Below, one piece after another: positions 47,050-55,469 of a stretch of 64,000 nucleotides of DNA (position 1 is its first letter; each line of letters starts with the position of its first letter). The notes under the pieces were generated by a model. That model was not told the origin of the DNA and made no database searches. It saw only the letters and a list, made by a program, of their open reading frames with translations. Position numbers and translations under genes: made by a program. Source of the DNA: Paenalcaligenes faecalis (lineage in GTDB: Bacteria; Pseudomonadota; Gammaproteobacteria; Burkholderiales; Burkholderiaceae_B); the NCBI RefSeq assembly GCF_027557445.1, contig NZ_CP106841.1, positions 1,040,001 through 1,104,000 of the forward strand, written 5' to 3'.

Positions 47050-47334
47050 CAACTACCCCGCCCTAAAGGGACGGAGCTTGTAAAAGCAAGCTGGGTTGAC
47101 CAGGGTTAGCGGCTTTTATTGAGTCGCTCCGTTAACAACAGGTCGTTCAGACCCACCCTAGAGTGCTTCTTCAGCTCTAGGCTCTGGAAAGACAGGATCA
47201 TGCAGGCGCAAGGTAAAACGCCGAAGGTTCTGTTTGCTGCGCAAGCAGGAGCCGGTTGTTGACCTTCCCGAGGAGAGACGGACATTTGTTCCGCGTTACA
47301 AGGCCCGTAAGGGCATGGATTAGGAGAAAATCGC
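47050..47334 (+). ncRNA. Omega-RNA-like guide RNA scaffold of IscB
   Basis: About 285 bp upstream of the iscB ATG carry no ORF but dense foldable pairs. They include CCGCCC/GGGACGG (about 47059-47075), AGCTTG/CAAGCT (47075-47092), GTTAGCGG/CCGTTAAC around a loop, CCTAGAG/CTCTAGG (47157-47182) and GCCC/GGGC near 47303. In IscB systems an omega RNA of about this length lies directly 5' of the gene, and its guide is the host sequence just before the left end. Here that would be the bases before about 47050. Structure and position support the call. It has not been shown that the RNA is made. Confidence 0.72.
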
Positions 47335-47950
47335 ATGGCGGTTTTTGTGTTAGGAAAAAACAAACGGCCTTTGATGCCGTGCAGTGAGAAACGCGCTCGG
47401 TTATTGTTAGAGCGCGGTCGTGCTCGCGTGCATCGTTTGGTGCCTTTTACGATCCGGCTGGTGGATCGCACGGTCGCAGACTGTGCGTTACAACCACTGG
47501 AATTGAAGATTGACCCCGGCAGTAAAACGTCAGGGTTGGCATTGGTTCGCACCCGTCAATCAGTCAATGCGCAATCGGGCGAAATAACAGCTACAGCGCA
47601 TGTACTGCAGCGTGGATCACGTTAAACAGTGGCAAAAACCCACCTTAGTCATTAAAGCCACCGGTCGCGGCAGCTACCAACGCACCCGCTTAAATCGCTT
47701 TGGCTTTCCACGAGGCTATTTAACTCGACAAAAGCAGATTCATGGCTTTCAGACGGGTGATCATGTGAAGGCTGTGGTGACTCAAGGCAAAAAAATCGGC
47801 ACCTATGTAGGCCGTGTTGCCGTTAGAGCCTCGGGCAGTTTCAACATCCAAACCGCCCAAAGTTTGATACAAGGCATTAGCCATCGCTACTGTACCCTGA
47901 TTCAACGAGGCGATGGCTACGGATATTCACTTAGAACGGATAGCAATTAA
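47335..47950 (+). pseudogene. iscB: Internally deleted iscB (RNA-guided nuclease) gene
   Basis: The first ORF (47335-47625) encodes the PLMP domain (LGKNKRPLMPCSEKRARLL) and the RuvC-I strand KIDPGSKTSGLALV with its catalytic Asp, then VLQRGSR and stop. A second ORF (to 47950), in another frame, encodes the C-terminal part: TGRGSYQRTRLNRFGFPRGY, GFQTGDHVKAVV, GRVAVRASGSFNIQT and RDGYGY-like ending. Together they cover ~200 of the ~400-450 residues of IscB. The bridge helix end, RuvC-II, HNH and RuvC-III are missing, with a frame change at the deletion near 47605. No nuclease activity is expected. Confidence 0.85.
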
Positions 47951-47987
47951 CTACGGAGAAGCGAGAACAAGGTTGGCTTACGCCAAC

Positions 47988-48031
47988 GCGCTATCCCTCC
48001 CCGCCATCAATGACGGGGTATCTCGCGCAAC
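47988..48031. repeat. Right-end hairpin of the IscB element
   Basis: CCCCGCCATCAATGACGGGG (48000-48019) is a near-perfect palindrome, followed by TATCTCGCGC. A hairpin of this type close to the end is characteristic of IS200/IS605-group elements, where it is recognised as single-stranded DNA. Confidence 0.6.
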
Positions 48032-48037
48032 ATCTTG

Positions 48038-48697
48038 ATGAAAAACACTATAAGGGGACGCACGCGCGTAAAAATGTGTGGATTTACCCGTACTGAGGAT
48101 ATTTATGCGGCGGTGAATGCTGGGGCAGATGCAATTGGCTTTGTGTTCTATCCTAAAAGCAAACGTTATATTTCTGTTGATAAAGCCACAGCACTTTGTC
48201 AGGCAGTCCCCGCCTTTGTGCAAACAGTCGCTTTATTTGTAAATCCTAGTTCTGCATTTGTAAAACAGGTGATCCGTGAGATGCGTCCTGATTTATTACA
48301 GTTTCACGGCGAGGAATCCGTCGCCTTTTGTGAGTCCTTCCATCACCCGTATATACGTGCATTTCGCGTGGGGGCCCCAGGTATGGATAGCCCACACGCC
48401 TTATTGACACGCTGTCGTCAGTATGCTTTGGCCAAAGGCTGGTTGTTTGATAGTTTTAGCCCCGCTTATGGTGGCAGTGGCCTTAGTTTTGATGATGCGT
48501 TATTACACGAAATTCATGCGCAGCGCCTACCCACCGAGCCTCCTATTATTTTAGCAGGAGGAATTAAGGCGAATAATGTGTTGGGGCAGATTGCATTACA
48601 TAACCCCTTTGCGATTGATATTAGTAGTGCGATTGAGGAGGCTCCTGGCATTAAAAATCAACAGAAGATGATTGATTTTATGCAGTTATTGAACTAA
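48038..48697 (+). CDS. trpF: Phosphoribosylanthranilate isomerase
   Basis: This ~219-residue TIM-barrel enzyme performs the Amadori step of tryptophan synthesis. Motifs are RTRVKMCGFTRTEDIYAAV with the catalytic Cys, GADAIGFVFYPKSKRYIS, LLQFHGEE and WLFDSFSPAYGGSG with the catalytic Asp. ATG 48038 (or TTG 48035) is chosen for the conserved N-terminus. No Shine-Dalgarno is visible, because the IscB element ends only a few bases upstream. trpB and trpA, its usual followers, are not next to it. Confidence 0.93.
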   Translation: MKNTIRGRTRVKMCGFTRTEDIYAAVNAGADAIGFVFYPKSKRYISVDKATALCQAVPAFVQTVALFVNPSSAFVKQVIREMRPDLLQFHGEESVAFCESFHHPYIRAFRVGAPGMDSPHALLTRCRQYALAKGWLFDSFSPAYGGSGLSFDDALLHEIHAQRLPTEPPIILAGGIKANNVLGQIALHNPFAIDISSAIEEAPGIKNQQKMIDFMQLLN

Positions 48698-48744
48698 GGC
48701 CTTTGATCAGTGTCTTACTGGTTCTTTATGGCGGATATAGAACG

Positions 48745-49551
48745 ATGCATGTGATTACCTTAGGTCCCTTATCCATTGAGGCCCGTTTACTATTTGGTTT
48801 AATTGCCGTTATGGTGGCCTTTGTGGTTGCTGGTTACTTAGACAAAAAGAAAAACATACGCTTGGAAACTAGCCTATGGATTGTGTTTTTAGTGGCGCTG
48901 GTCGCAGGCCGAATTACTTTTGTGGCGCAGTTCTGGTCTCAATATCAATCCGATTGGATTGCTATGGTAAATGTTCGTGATGGTGGGTTTAATTGGATTG
49001 TTAGTGCCGTAATCGCCGTTTTACTTTTTTTAGTTATAGGCATGAAAAAACCAGCTAGAGCCAAGGGTCTGTTATTAAGTGTAGGCGCTGGGGCTGTGGT
49101 TTTTGTCGTGTCGTTAACCGTGATGAGCTGGTTCAAGCCTATGGCAGAGGTACAAATCCCAGCCATAGAGTTACGTAACTTGGATCAAGAGCCGGTTGTG
49201 CTTACTCAGTTTAAGGGCAAGCCGGTTGTGCTTAATTTATGGGCTAGCTGGTGTCCACCATGCAGGCGTGAAATGCCCGTGATGCAGGCAGCTCAACAGC
49301 AAAATGAGGATATTCATTTTGTGTTTGCAAATCAAGCCGAGACAGCTCAGTTGGTGCAGAGTTATTTGCAAGCCGAAGGCTTAGAGTTAAAAAACGTACT
49401 GATAGATACTGACGCACAGGTTGCGCGCATCATACAGAGCCGGGGTCTACCCACCACTTTATTTATTGATGCCCAAGGCAAAATGCAAAGCTACAGAATG
49501 GGCGAACTTTCTGCAGCCAGCTTGGCATCACACTTGAAAGCGCTGAAATGA
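48745..49551 (+). CDS. Membrane-anchored TlpA-like thioredoxin
   Basis: This 268-residue protein has about four membrane helices in the N-terminal half (IEARLLFGLIAVMVAFVVAG, IVFLVALVAGRITFVAQF, and more). A periplasmic thioredoxin domain follows with NLWASWCPPCRREMPVMQAA, where WCPPC is the redox site (near residue 171), and the cis-Pro in RGLPTTLFID. It should reduce disulfides in the periplasm or in cytochrome c biogenesis. The frame opens at TTG 48703 just after trpF. I prefer ATG 48745. Confidence 0.85.
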   Translation: MHVITLGPLSIEARLLFGLIAVMVAFVVAGYLDKKKNIRLETSLWIVFLVALVAGRITFVAQFWSQYQSDWIAMVNVRDGGFNWIVSAVIAVLLFLVIGMKKPARAKGLLLSVGAGAVVFVVSLTVMSWFKPMAEVQIPAIELRNLDQEPVVLTQFKGKPVVLNLWASWCPPCRREMPVMQAAQQQNEDIHFVFANQAETAQLVQSYLQAEGLELKNVLIDTDAQVARIIQSRGLPTTLFIDAQGKMQSYRMGELSAASLASHLKALK

Positions 49552-49673
49552 TAGAAATTAACGACAAATAAAGGTTAATAATATATATTTCTAGTTGTGA
49601 CATTTGCTTTTTATGACTTTGCGGGGTGGTAAAACCATTTCAGATTGTTAGAATGGTACTCCTTATTCTTTAA

Positions 49674-51656
49674 ATGAAGTCTGTTATGAGCGAAAACTCT
49701 CCTACAAGTACGATTAGCAAACCGGTGTTTTTTACTTCAGCCGGTATTTTGCTATTGCTTGCTTTTGTGGTGACGGTATTCCACGAAGGCTCTTTAAAAA
49801 TATTTGACCAGGTCCAAAGCTGGATCGTAAATGATGTTGGTTGGTTCTATATTTTAGTGGTGGCCGTTATTCTAATGGTCACCGTTTTTTGTATGTTCAG
49901 TCGCTTTGGCGATATTAAATTAGGGCCTGATCACAGTACCCCTGACTACAGCACGATGACATGGTTCTCTATGCTGTTCTCAGCAGGGATGGGGATTGGG
50001 TTGATGTTTTTTGGTGTGGCTGAACCATTAATGCATACGTTGGCTCCACCTATCGGTGATCCAAATACCCCAGAGGCTGCCCGAGAAGCCATCCGCATCA
50101 CCTTTTTCCATTGGGGCTTTCACGCATGGGCGATTTACGGCATTGTGGCCTTAGCCTTAGCTTTCTTTTCCTATCGTTATCATTTGCCGCTTACGTTACG
50201 ATCAGCCCTGTTTCCACTGATTGGTGATCGTATTTATGGGCCTATAGGGCATGCGGTAGATATTTTCGCAGTAGTCAGTACGGTTTTAGGTGTGGCGACC
50301 TCATTGGGTTTCGGGGTGTTACAGATTAACAGTGGATTAAATCATTTATTTGATATCCCTGTGAATACAACGGTACAGGTATTACTAATTGTGGGTGCTA
50401 CCTTATTGGCCTCTTTGTCTGTATCGCTGGGTTTAGATACCGGTGTTCGTCGACTATCAGAACTTAATATTATTTTGGCGATTGCCTTAATGCTATTTGT
50501 TTTGATTTTAGGGCCTACTGTATTCTTAATTAAAGCGTATGTAGAAAATACAGGTGGTTACTTATCCGAGATTGTAGGTAAGACCTTTAATTTATACGCC
50601 TACGAAAAAACAGACTGGCTAGGGGGCTGGACCCTACTGTATTGGGGCTGGTGGTTATCTTGGTCACCCTTTGTAGGTATGTTTATTGCTCGTGTGTCAC
50701 GTGGTCGCACCATTCGTGAGTTCATCGCAGGGGTGATTCTGCTTCCAACCGCTTTCACCTTTTTATGGATGACGGTTTTTGGTGATAGTGCGATTGATCT
50801 AGTCATGAATCAAGGGGTACAAGCTATTGCCGATGCCACCATGAAAGACAGCTCATTAGCGTTATATGTGTTCTTAGAGAACTTCCCGTTTTCTACTGTT
50901 CTCAGCCTTTTAGCTGTGATTATGGTGCTGGTGTTCTTTGTTACATCGGCTGACTCTGGCGCATTAGTGGTGGATATGTTGGCCTCAGGCGGAAATGACA
51001 ATACGCCCGTTTGGCAGCGTTTCTTCTGGGTTGCGAGTATGGGGGGTATGGCCATTGCCTTATTATTGGCAGATGGTTTACAGGCTTTAAGCACTGCCAC
51101 TTTAGCTTCAGCTTTACCTTTCGCTGCTGTGCTGTTAGTTGTTATGTGGGGGCTTGTCAGAGCTTTACGCGAAGACGTCATGAAACGCGATACACACACC
51201 CAACTGCATTTGGCTCCACGTCATGGCGGCCCAACCACCCAAGACTGGCAGCGTCGCGTCCGTAATTTAATGACGTATCCTCGTCGCCGTCATATCCGAC
51301 GCTTTATGGATGAGGTGGTTACCCCTGCTTTCGAAGAGGTGGCTGCCGCATTAGATAAACAAGGTGCAAGCACACGTATAGAGCAAACGCCTAAGTTAGT
51401 CGCTTTACACGTAGGTCACGATAGTGAATTAGACTTTGTTTATAAGGTTCGCCCCGAGGCTTATGTATTACCTGCTTTTGTGGAAAATGATGAGGACGAG
51501 GACGATACCACGGAGCGTAAGTATTTCCGTGCAGAGGTTCACCTCCAAGAGGGTGGTCAAAACTATGACGTGATGGGTTGGAGTCGTCAAGAAGTGATTG
51601 ATGATGTATTAGATCAGTATGAACGTCACTTGCATTACTTACACTTGATTCGTTAA
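49674..51656 (+). CDS. BCCT-family betaine/choline/carnitine transporter
   Basis: This 660-residue secondary transporter has 12 membrane helices in residues ~15-510. Family signatures are FSAGMGIGLMFFGVAEPLMH (about residues 103-122), WGFHAWAIYGIVALALAFFS and the Trp-rich WTLLYWGWWLSWSPFVGMFI (about 322-341). The C-terminal ~140 residues are hydrophilic, as in BetT-like members where this tail senses osmotic stress. The ligand (choline or betaine) is an inference. ATG 49674 or 49686 could be the start. Confidence 0.92.
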   Translation: MKSVMSENSPTSTISKPVFFTSAGILLLLAFVVTVFHEGSLKIFDQVQSWIVNDVGWFYILVVAVILMVTVFCMFSRFGDIKLGPDHSTPDYSTMTWFSMLFSAGMGIGLMFFGVAEPLMHTLAPPIGDPNTPEAAREAIRITFFHWGFHAWAIYGIVALALAFFSYRYHLPLTLRSALFPLIGDRIYGPIGHAVDIFAVVSTVLGVATSLGFGVLQINSGLNHLFDIPVNTTVQVLLIVGATLLASLSVSLGLDTGVRRLSELNIILAIALMLFVLILGPTVFLIKAYVENTGGYLSEIVGKTFNLYAYEKTDWLGGWTLLYWGWWLSWSPFVGMFIARVSRGRTIREFIAGVILLPTAFTFLWMTVFGDSAIDLVMNQGVQAIADATMKDSSLALYVFLENFPFSTVLSLLAVIMVLVFFVTSADSGALVVDMLASGGNDNTPVWQRFFWVASMGGMAIALLLADGLQALSTATLASALPFAAVLLVVMWGLVRALREDVMKRDTHTQLHLAPRHGGPTTQDWQRRVRNLMTYPRRRHIRRFMDEVVTPAFEEVAAALDKQGASTRIEQTPKLVALHVGHDSELDFVYKVRPEAYVLPAFVENDEDEDDTTERKYFRAEVHLQEGGQNYDVMGWSRQEVIDDVLDQYERHLHYLHLIR

Positions 51657-51676
51657 CGCGTTATTTGCTATGCACT

Positions 51677-51713
51677 AAAAAGCAGCACGACCACATTAGC
51701 CGTGCTGCTTTTT
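51677..51713. terminator. Bidirectional terminator between BCCT and SBF-like genes
   Basis: AAAAAGCAGCACG / CGTGCTGCTTTTT are 13-bp perfect arms around an 11-base loop, with A- and T-runs on both flanks. It serves two converging genes. Confidence 0.9.
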
Positions 51714-51744
51714 TACTTTATTCTTTAGGCGTAGCAGGGGAGTA

Positions 51745-52719
51745 TTAGGATTTTTTTGCTCTCATTGCATATTGATTGGCAAGAATAGAGCAGGCCATTA
51801 ATTGAATTTGATGGAAAATCATAATGGGTAATAAAACAGGCCCGAGCATAGAGCTGCTAAAGAGAACTTGTGCCATAGGGACACCCGTCGCTAAGCTTTT
51901 CTTAGAAGCACAAAATACAATGGTGATTTTGTCTTCTTGATTAAAGCCAAAGCGTGTGGCTAAAAAGGAGGTCAGAAATAGAACGATGGCTAATAAAACC
52001 AGACAAACCCCAAATAGTGCAGCCAACGATAAAGGAGGCACGGCCTGCCATAGACCACTGACGACTGATGCACTAAACGCAGTGTAAACCACCAAGACAA
52101 TCGAGCTTTGATCTACATTTTTTAGCCAACGAGAGTTTTTAATAATGAAGTTGGCTGTAATAGGACGTGATAGGTGACCCAACACAAAAGGCAATAGCAA
52201 TTGTAAGCTAATATCCATAATAGCTTTGCCCATGCCGGTAGTGCCCGCATTGGTATCTAACATGATATTTAGAATAACGGGGGTAGCGACAATACCAATG
52301 ATGCTAGAGGCAGATGCACTACACACTGCAGCCGGAATATTGCCTTTGGCAATAGAGGTAAAAGCAATGGCAGACTGCACAGTACCGGGCAAAGCACATA
52401 GGTACAGCATGCCAATCGTTAGTGGTACACCCAGCAGGGGTGTCATAACAGGCTTTAATAGCCAACCAATGACAGGGAAAGCAATAAAGCTAAAGCTAAA
52501 GACCAGCAGATGTAAACGCCAGTGTGTCATGCCCGCAATAATGGCTTGGCGTGATAGCTTAGCGCCATGCATAAAAAACAATAAAGCAATCGCGGCACGA
52601 GTTAGCCAGCCAAAAAAAATGGCGGCATCGCCTTGGGCGGGTAATAAGGTAGCAGTGATAATGACACTAATTAATATCAGTGTGAAATTATCAAAAATGA
52701 GTCGAAATTTGGCGAGCAT
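51745..52719 (-). CDS. Bile acid:sodium symporter-family protein (YfeH-like)
   Basis: This 324-residue protein has ~10 membrane helices. Marks are AIALLFFMHGAKLSRQAIIA, LCALPGTVQSAIAFTSIAKG (about residues 107-126) and VFCASKKSLATGVPMAQVLF with the crossover motif of the SBF/YfeH group. The substrate is unknown. It follows crcB by 12 bp on the same strand and is probably cotranscribed with it. Confidence 0.88.
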   Translation of the reverse strand: MLAKFRLIFDNFTLILISVIITATLLPAQGDAAIFFGWLTRAAIALLFFMHGAKLSRQAIIAGMTHWRLHLLVFSFSFIAFPVIGWLLKPVMTPLLGVPLTIGMLYLCALPGTVQSAIAFTSIAKGNIPAAVCSASASSIIGIVATPVILNIMLDTNAGTTGMGKAIMDISLQLLLPFVLGHLSRPITANFIIKNSRWLKNVDQSSIVLVVYTAFSASVVSGLWQAVPPLSLAALFGVCLVLLAIVLFLTSFLATRFGFNQEDKITIVFCASKKSLATGVPMAQVLFSSSMLGPVLLPIMIFHQIQLMACSILANQYAMRAKKS

Positions 52720-52731
52720 AATGACGTTAAC

Positions 52732-53115
52732 CTAAGAACTAAAAAGCTTGAAAACAATAAAACCTAGACTAAAACACAACAAACTACCTACTACATGTAG
52801 TAGTAAATGGGTAAAAAAATAGAAATAGCTGCCTTGTTGTAGCAAAGTGAAACTTTCGGCAGTAAAGGTGGAGAAGGTCGTCAGAGCGCCTAAAAAGCCT
52901 GTTATGACAAAAAGAGATATAGCAGTGGGTAAATGGGCTGCGCTTTGTACCCAAGCTATAGCAACTCCCATTGAAAATGCGCCTATGCCATTAGCGGCTA
53001 AGGTACCTACAGCTAGTAATGGGGATATTTGATTTAGGCTAAGAGCCAGTAGCCAGCGTATAACAGCACCCGTTGCGCCACCTAATGCAACCCAAAAAAC
53101 AGAGCTAATACTCAA
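52732..53115 (-). CDS. crcB: Fluoride channel CrcB/FluC
   Basis: This 127-residue protein has four membrane helices and forms dual-topology dimers that export fluoride. Signatures are GGATGAVIRWLLA (about residues 12-24), GTLAANGIGAFSMGVA (about 37-52) and the fluoride-path GALTTFSTFTAESF (about 75-88). No fluoride-riboswitch-like leader is visible in the 49-bp gap upstream. Confidence 0.93.
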   Translation of the reverse strand: MSISSVFWVALGGATGAVIRWLLALSLNQISPLLAVGTLAANGIGAFSMGVAIAWVQSAAHLPTAISLFVITGFLGALTTFSTFTAESFTLLQQGSYFYFFTHLLLHVVGSLLCFSLGFIVFKLFSS

Positions 53116-53164
53116 TTTGTCTCCTAATTGATATTGATGTTACTTATAGCATAACGAGGTCTTG

Positions 53165-53929
53165 ATGATTAGTGAATCCATAATTAAAACCATAAAAAAA
53201 GCACGACGTATTGTAGTGTTTAGTGGGGCAGGTATGTCCGCAGAAAGTGGGGTGCCAACTTTTAGAGACGATCTTACTGGGTTATGGCAACAATACGATC
53301 CGATGCAACTGACTACACCAGAGGCGTTTGCGGCAGATGCGGCCTTGGTATGGGGTTGGTATGAATGGCGTCGGACTCGGATACTGAGTGTAGAACCTAA
53401 TCCTGGTCATATGGCTATAGCAGAGTGGCAAAAAAACTATCCCTTAGTTGTAATTACTCAAAATGTGGATGATTTGCATGAACGGGCTGGTAGCTATAAT
53501 GTGATTCATATTCATGGTAGTATTTTTTCGCCTCGCTGCATTAAATGCAAGAGCCCGCATGAGTTTGAGAGCACGTATTTACAACCACAGGATTCTGGGC
53601 GGCGTATTGATCCACCACTATGTACAGTATGTGGGCATCTAGTACGGCCAGGTGTTGTCTGGTTTGGCGAGCCATTGTATGAGCCTGATTTACGCGCAGC
53701 TATTTTTTCAGCAGAAAATTGTGATTTATTATTAGCCATAGGTACCTCTGGGGCGGTACAGCCTGCGGCCTTAATTCCTCAATGGGCCAAAGAAAAAGGG
53801 GCGGTTGTTGTACAAATTAATCCAAATCCTACCCCTATAGATCAGGTCAGTGATTACAATATCAGAATGACAGCAGCTCAAGCATTACCCCAGATCGTAG
53901 AGGCATTGGGCTTTTATGATGAGGCCTGA
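53165..53929 (+). CDS. SIR2-family NAD-dependent protein deacylase
   Basis: This 254-residue sirtuin has the NAD site VFSGAGMSAESGVPTFRD (about residues 18-35), TQNVDDLHERAG with the base-binding Asn/Asp, catalytic HGSIFSPRCI (His near 117) and a zinc site from CIKC and CTVC. The residues for class III (desuccinylase/deacetylase, CobB-like) are partly present: Tyr and Arg in GWYEWRRTR (about 60-68). ATG 53165 is used. It may run with tadA and ldcA. Confidence 0.92.
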   Translation: MISESIIKTIKKARRIVVFSGAGMSAESGVPTFRDDLTGLWQQYDPMQLTTPEAFAADAALVWGWYEWRRTRILSVEPNPGHMAIAEWQKNYPLVVITQNVDDLHERAGSYNVIHIHGSIFSPRCIKCKSPHEFESTYLQPQDSGRRIDPPLCTVCGHLVRPGVVWFGEPLYEPDLRAAIFSAENCDLLLAIGTSGAVQPAALIPQWAKEKGAVVVQINPNPTPIDQVSDYNIRMTAAQALPQIVEALGFYDEA

Positions 53930-53939
53930 TTTTTAAATT

Positions 53940-54476
53940 ATGCAAAAACATGATAGTGCGCTCAGTTTTAACGAGCAAGTAGCCCCTATTTTTTCCACCT
54001 CGGATCACATCGCTATGCAATTAGCGCTACAATTAGCGCAGCGAGCTTGGCAACACGGAGAGGTGCCAGTAGGTGCTGTAGTGTTAGATGCCCAAGGACA
54101 ACTTATTGGGCAGGGCTTTAATCAAGTGATTCTGGGGCACGACCCAAGCCTACACGCCGAACTCGTCGCCTTACGCCAAGCCACAGCTCAAGCAAAGAAC
54201 TATCGTTTACCGGGGGCGCAACTATTTGTGACTCTTGAGCCCTGTGTGATGTGCTTAGGGGCGATGTTCCATGCACGAATTTCCCGTATTGTGTACGCAG
54301 CTCCAGACCCAAAAACAGGAGCTTGCGGTAGTTTATTGTGTTTGCACCACAATCAGCAGTTAAATCATCACACGCAAGTACAATCCGGATTGCTCCAAGA
54401 CCAAGCCGCGCAGTTATTACGTGATTTTTTCAAAGAGCGCCGAGCTCTTGCCAAACAAAAAAGACTTTCTTTATGA
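53940..54476 (+). CDS. tadA: tRNA-specific adenosine deaminase TadA
   Basis: This 178-residue zinc enzyme makes inosine at the wobble position of tRNA-Arg(ACG). It has catalytic HAELVALRQA (His/Glu) and LEPCVMCLGAMFHARI (PCxxC zinc ligands). An N-terminal extension of ~20 residues precedes the core. The stop overlaps the next ATG (ATGA). Confidence 0.93.
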   Translation: MQKHDSALSFNEQVAPIFSTSDHIAMQLALQLAQRAWQHGEVPVGAVVLDAQGQLIGQGFNQVILGHDPSLHAELVALRQATAQAKNYRLPGAQLFVTLEPCVMCLGAMFHARISRIVYAAPDPKTGACGSLLCLHHNQQLNHHTQVQSGLLQDQAAQLLRDFFKERRALAKQKRLSL

Positions 54477-55417
54477 CAATGGATCACCACCATCACGATT
54501 GTGCTGAGCATGGCTGTACGAGCCATGAACCAAGCAGTATTTATATTATTTCTTCATCCAGTGCCGTAGAAAATGCGTCTCAATTGCACTTAGCGCAAAA
54601 AAACTTGTCGGCTTTGGGTTGGCAGGTTCAGATAGACGAGGATGCGTGCGCTGTTTCTCAGCGTTTTGCTGGTACAGATCAACAGCGTCTTGATGCCATT
54701 CATCGTGCTGTGCATCAGACAAGCCCCATTGTGTTATCAAGCCGCGGTGGTTATGGCCTGAGTCGTCTCTTACCCGCAATTAATTGGCAAGCGATAGCAG
54801 AGAGTGGCAAACGGTTTGTAGGTCATAGCGACTTCACCGCTTTTAACTTGGCACTATTAGCTCAGACAGGTGCGATTAGCTATGCAGGACCATGTGCGGC
54901 CTTTGATTTTGGTGTGGTTGAGCCGGATGATTTGACTCTGGATTTATTTCATGAGGCGATGACAGATCAACTGGAAGTGCTCAGTTTTGAGTCCGAAAAC
55001 TCAGATGCTGTGGATGCGCGCGGTATATTATGGGGCGGTAATTTGGCGATGCTTTGCTCTTTGTTGGGCACACCTTATTTCCCCCAAATAGAGGGTGGTA
55101 TTTTATTTATCGAAGATATTGGCGAGCATCCTTATCGTATTGAGCGCTATTTAGCACAGTTGTGGCAAGCAGGTATATTACAAAAGCAACAAGCGATTGT
55201 ATTAGGCCAATTCACAGGCTACAGTTTGGCTGAGCATGATCGAGGCTATGATTTACAAGCCGTCATCAGTTGGCTGCGAGCCACTGTTCGTGTACCTGTG
55301 GTATTGAATTTACCTTATGGACATGTGCCTCTTAAAGCCACATTGCCCGTCGGTAAGAAAATTGGTATTGCTACCGAAGACGACATGGCTTATTTAGTCA
55401 TCGAAGAACATCACTAA
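54473..55417 (+). CDS. ldcA: LD-carboxypeptidase (peptidoglycan recycling)
   Basis: This 314-residue serine peptidase of family S66 cleaves the terminal D-Ala from murein tetrapeptides in the cytoplasm. Motifs are SSRGGYGLSRLLPAINW (about residues 82-98), VGHSDFTAFNLALL with the nucleophile Ser, GILWGGNLAMLCSLLGTPYF, FIEDIGEHPYRIER (Glu) and the His of LPYGHVPLKATLPVG. The N-terminus has an unusual His/Cys-rich stretch (MDHHHHDCAEHGCTSHEP). ATG 54473 overlaps tadA. Confidence 0.9.
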   Translation: MTMDHHHHDCAEHGCTSHEPSSIYIISSSSAVENASQLHLAQKNLSALGWQVQIDEDACAVSQRFAGTDQQRLDAIHRAVHQTSPIVLSSRGGYGLSRLLPAINWQAIAESGKRFVGHSDFTAFNLALLAQTGAISYAGPCAAFDFGVVEPDDLTLDLFHEAMTDQLEVLSFESENSDAVDARGILWGGNLAMLCSLLGTPYFPQIEGGILFIEDIGEHPYRIERYLAQLWQAGILQKQQAIVLGQFTGYSLAEHDRGYDLQAVISWLRATVRVPVVLNLPYGHVPLKATLPVGKKIGIATEDDMAYLVIEEHH

Positions 55418-55469
55418 AGCGTTGGGCTTTGGTTGGTTATTTATTGTTATTTTTTAAAGACGCTTTGCT

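Larger units (their letters stand above)
47046..48031 (+). mobile_element. Decayed IscB-encoding IS200/IS605-like element
   Basis: The block holds a structured non-coding leader, an internally deleted iscB gene and a hairpin end. There is no TnpA transposase, so it would be a non-autonomous element even if intact. The left limit is set where the CCCGCCC-containing hairpin starts, and the right limit after the ACGGGGTATCTCGCGC end. Both are estimates (about 10 bp). It lies between the dctM terminator and the trpF start. Confidence 0.65.

Noticed and set aside
47980..48031. CRISPR-like or tRNA-like structure near trpF
   Set aside because: The palindrome occurs once and lacks spacers. It is better explained as the IS200/IS605-type right end.
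52732..53164. Fluoride riboswitch ahead of crcB
   Set aside because: The gap to the divergent sirtuin gene is only 49 bp, and I see no pseudoknot-like conserved core.
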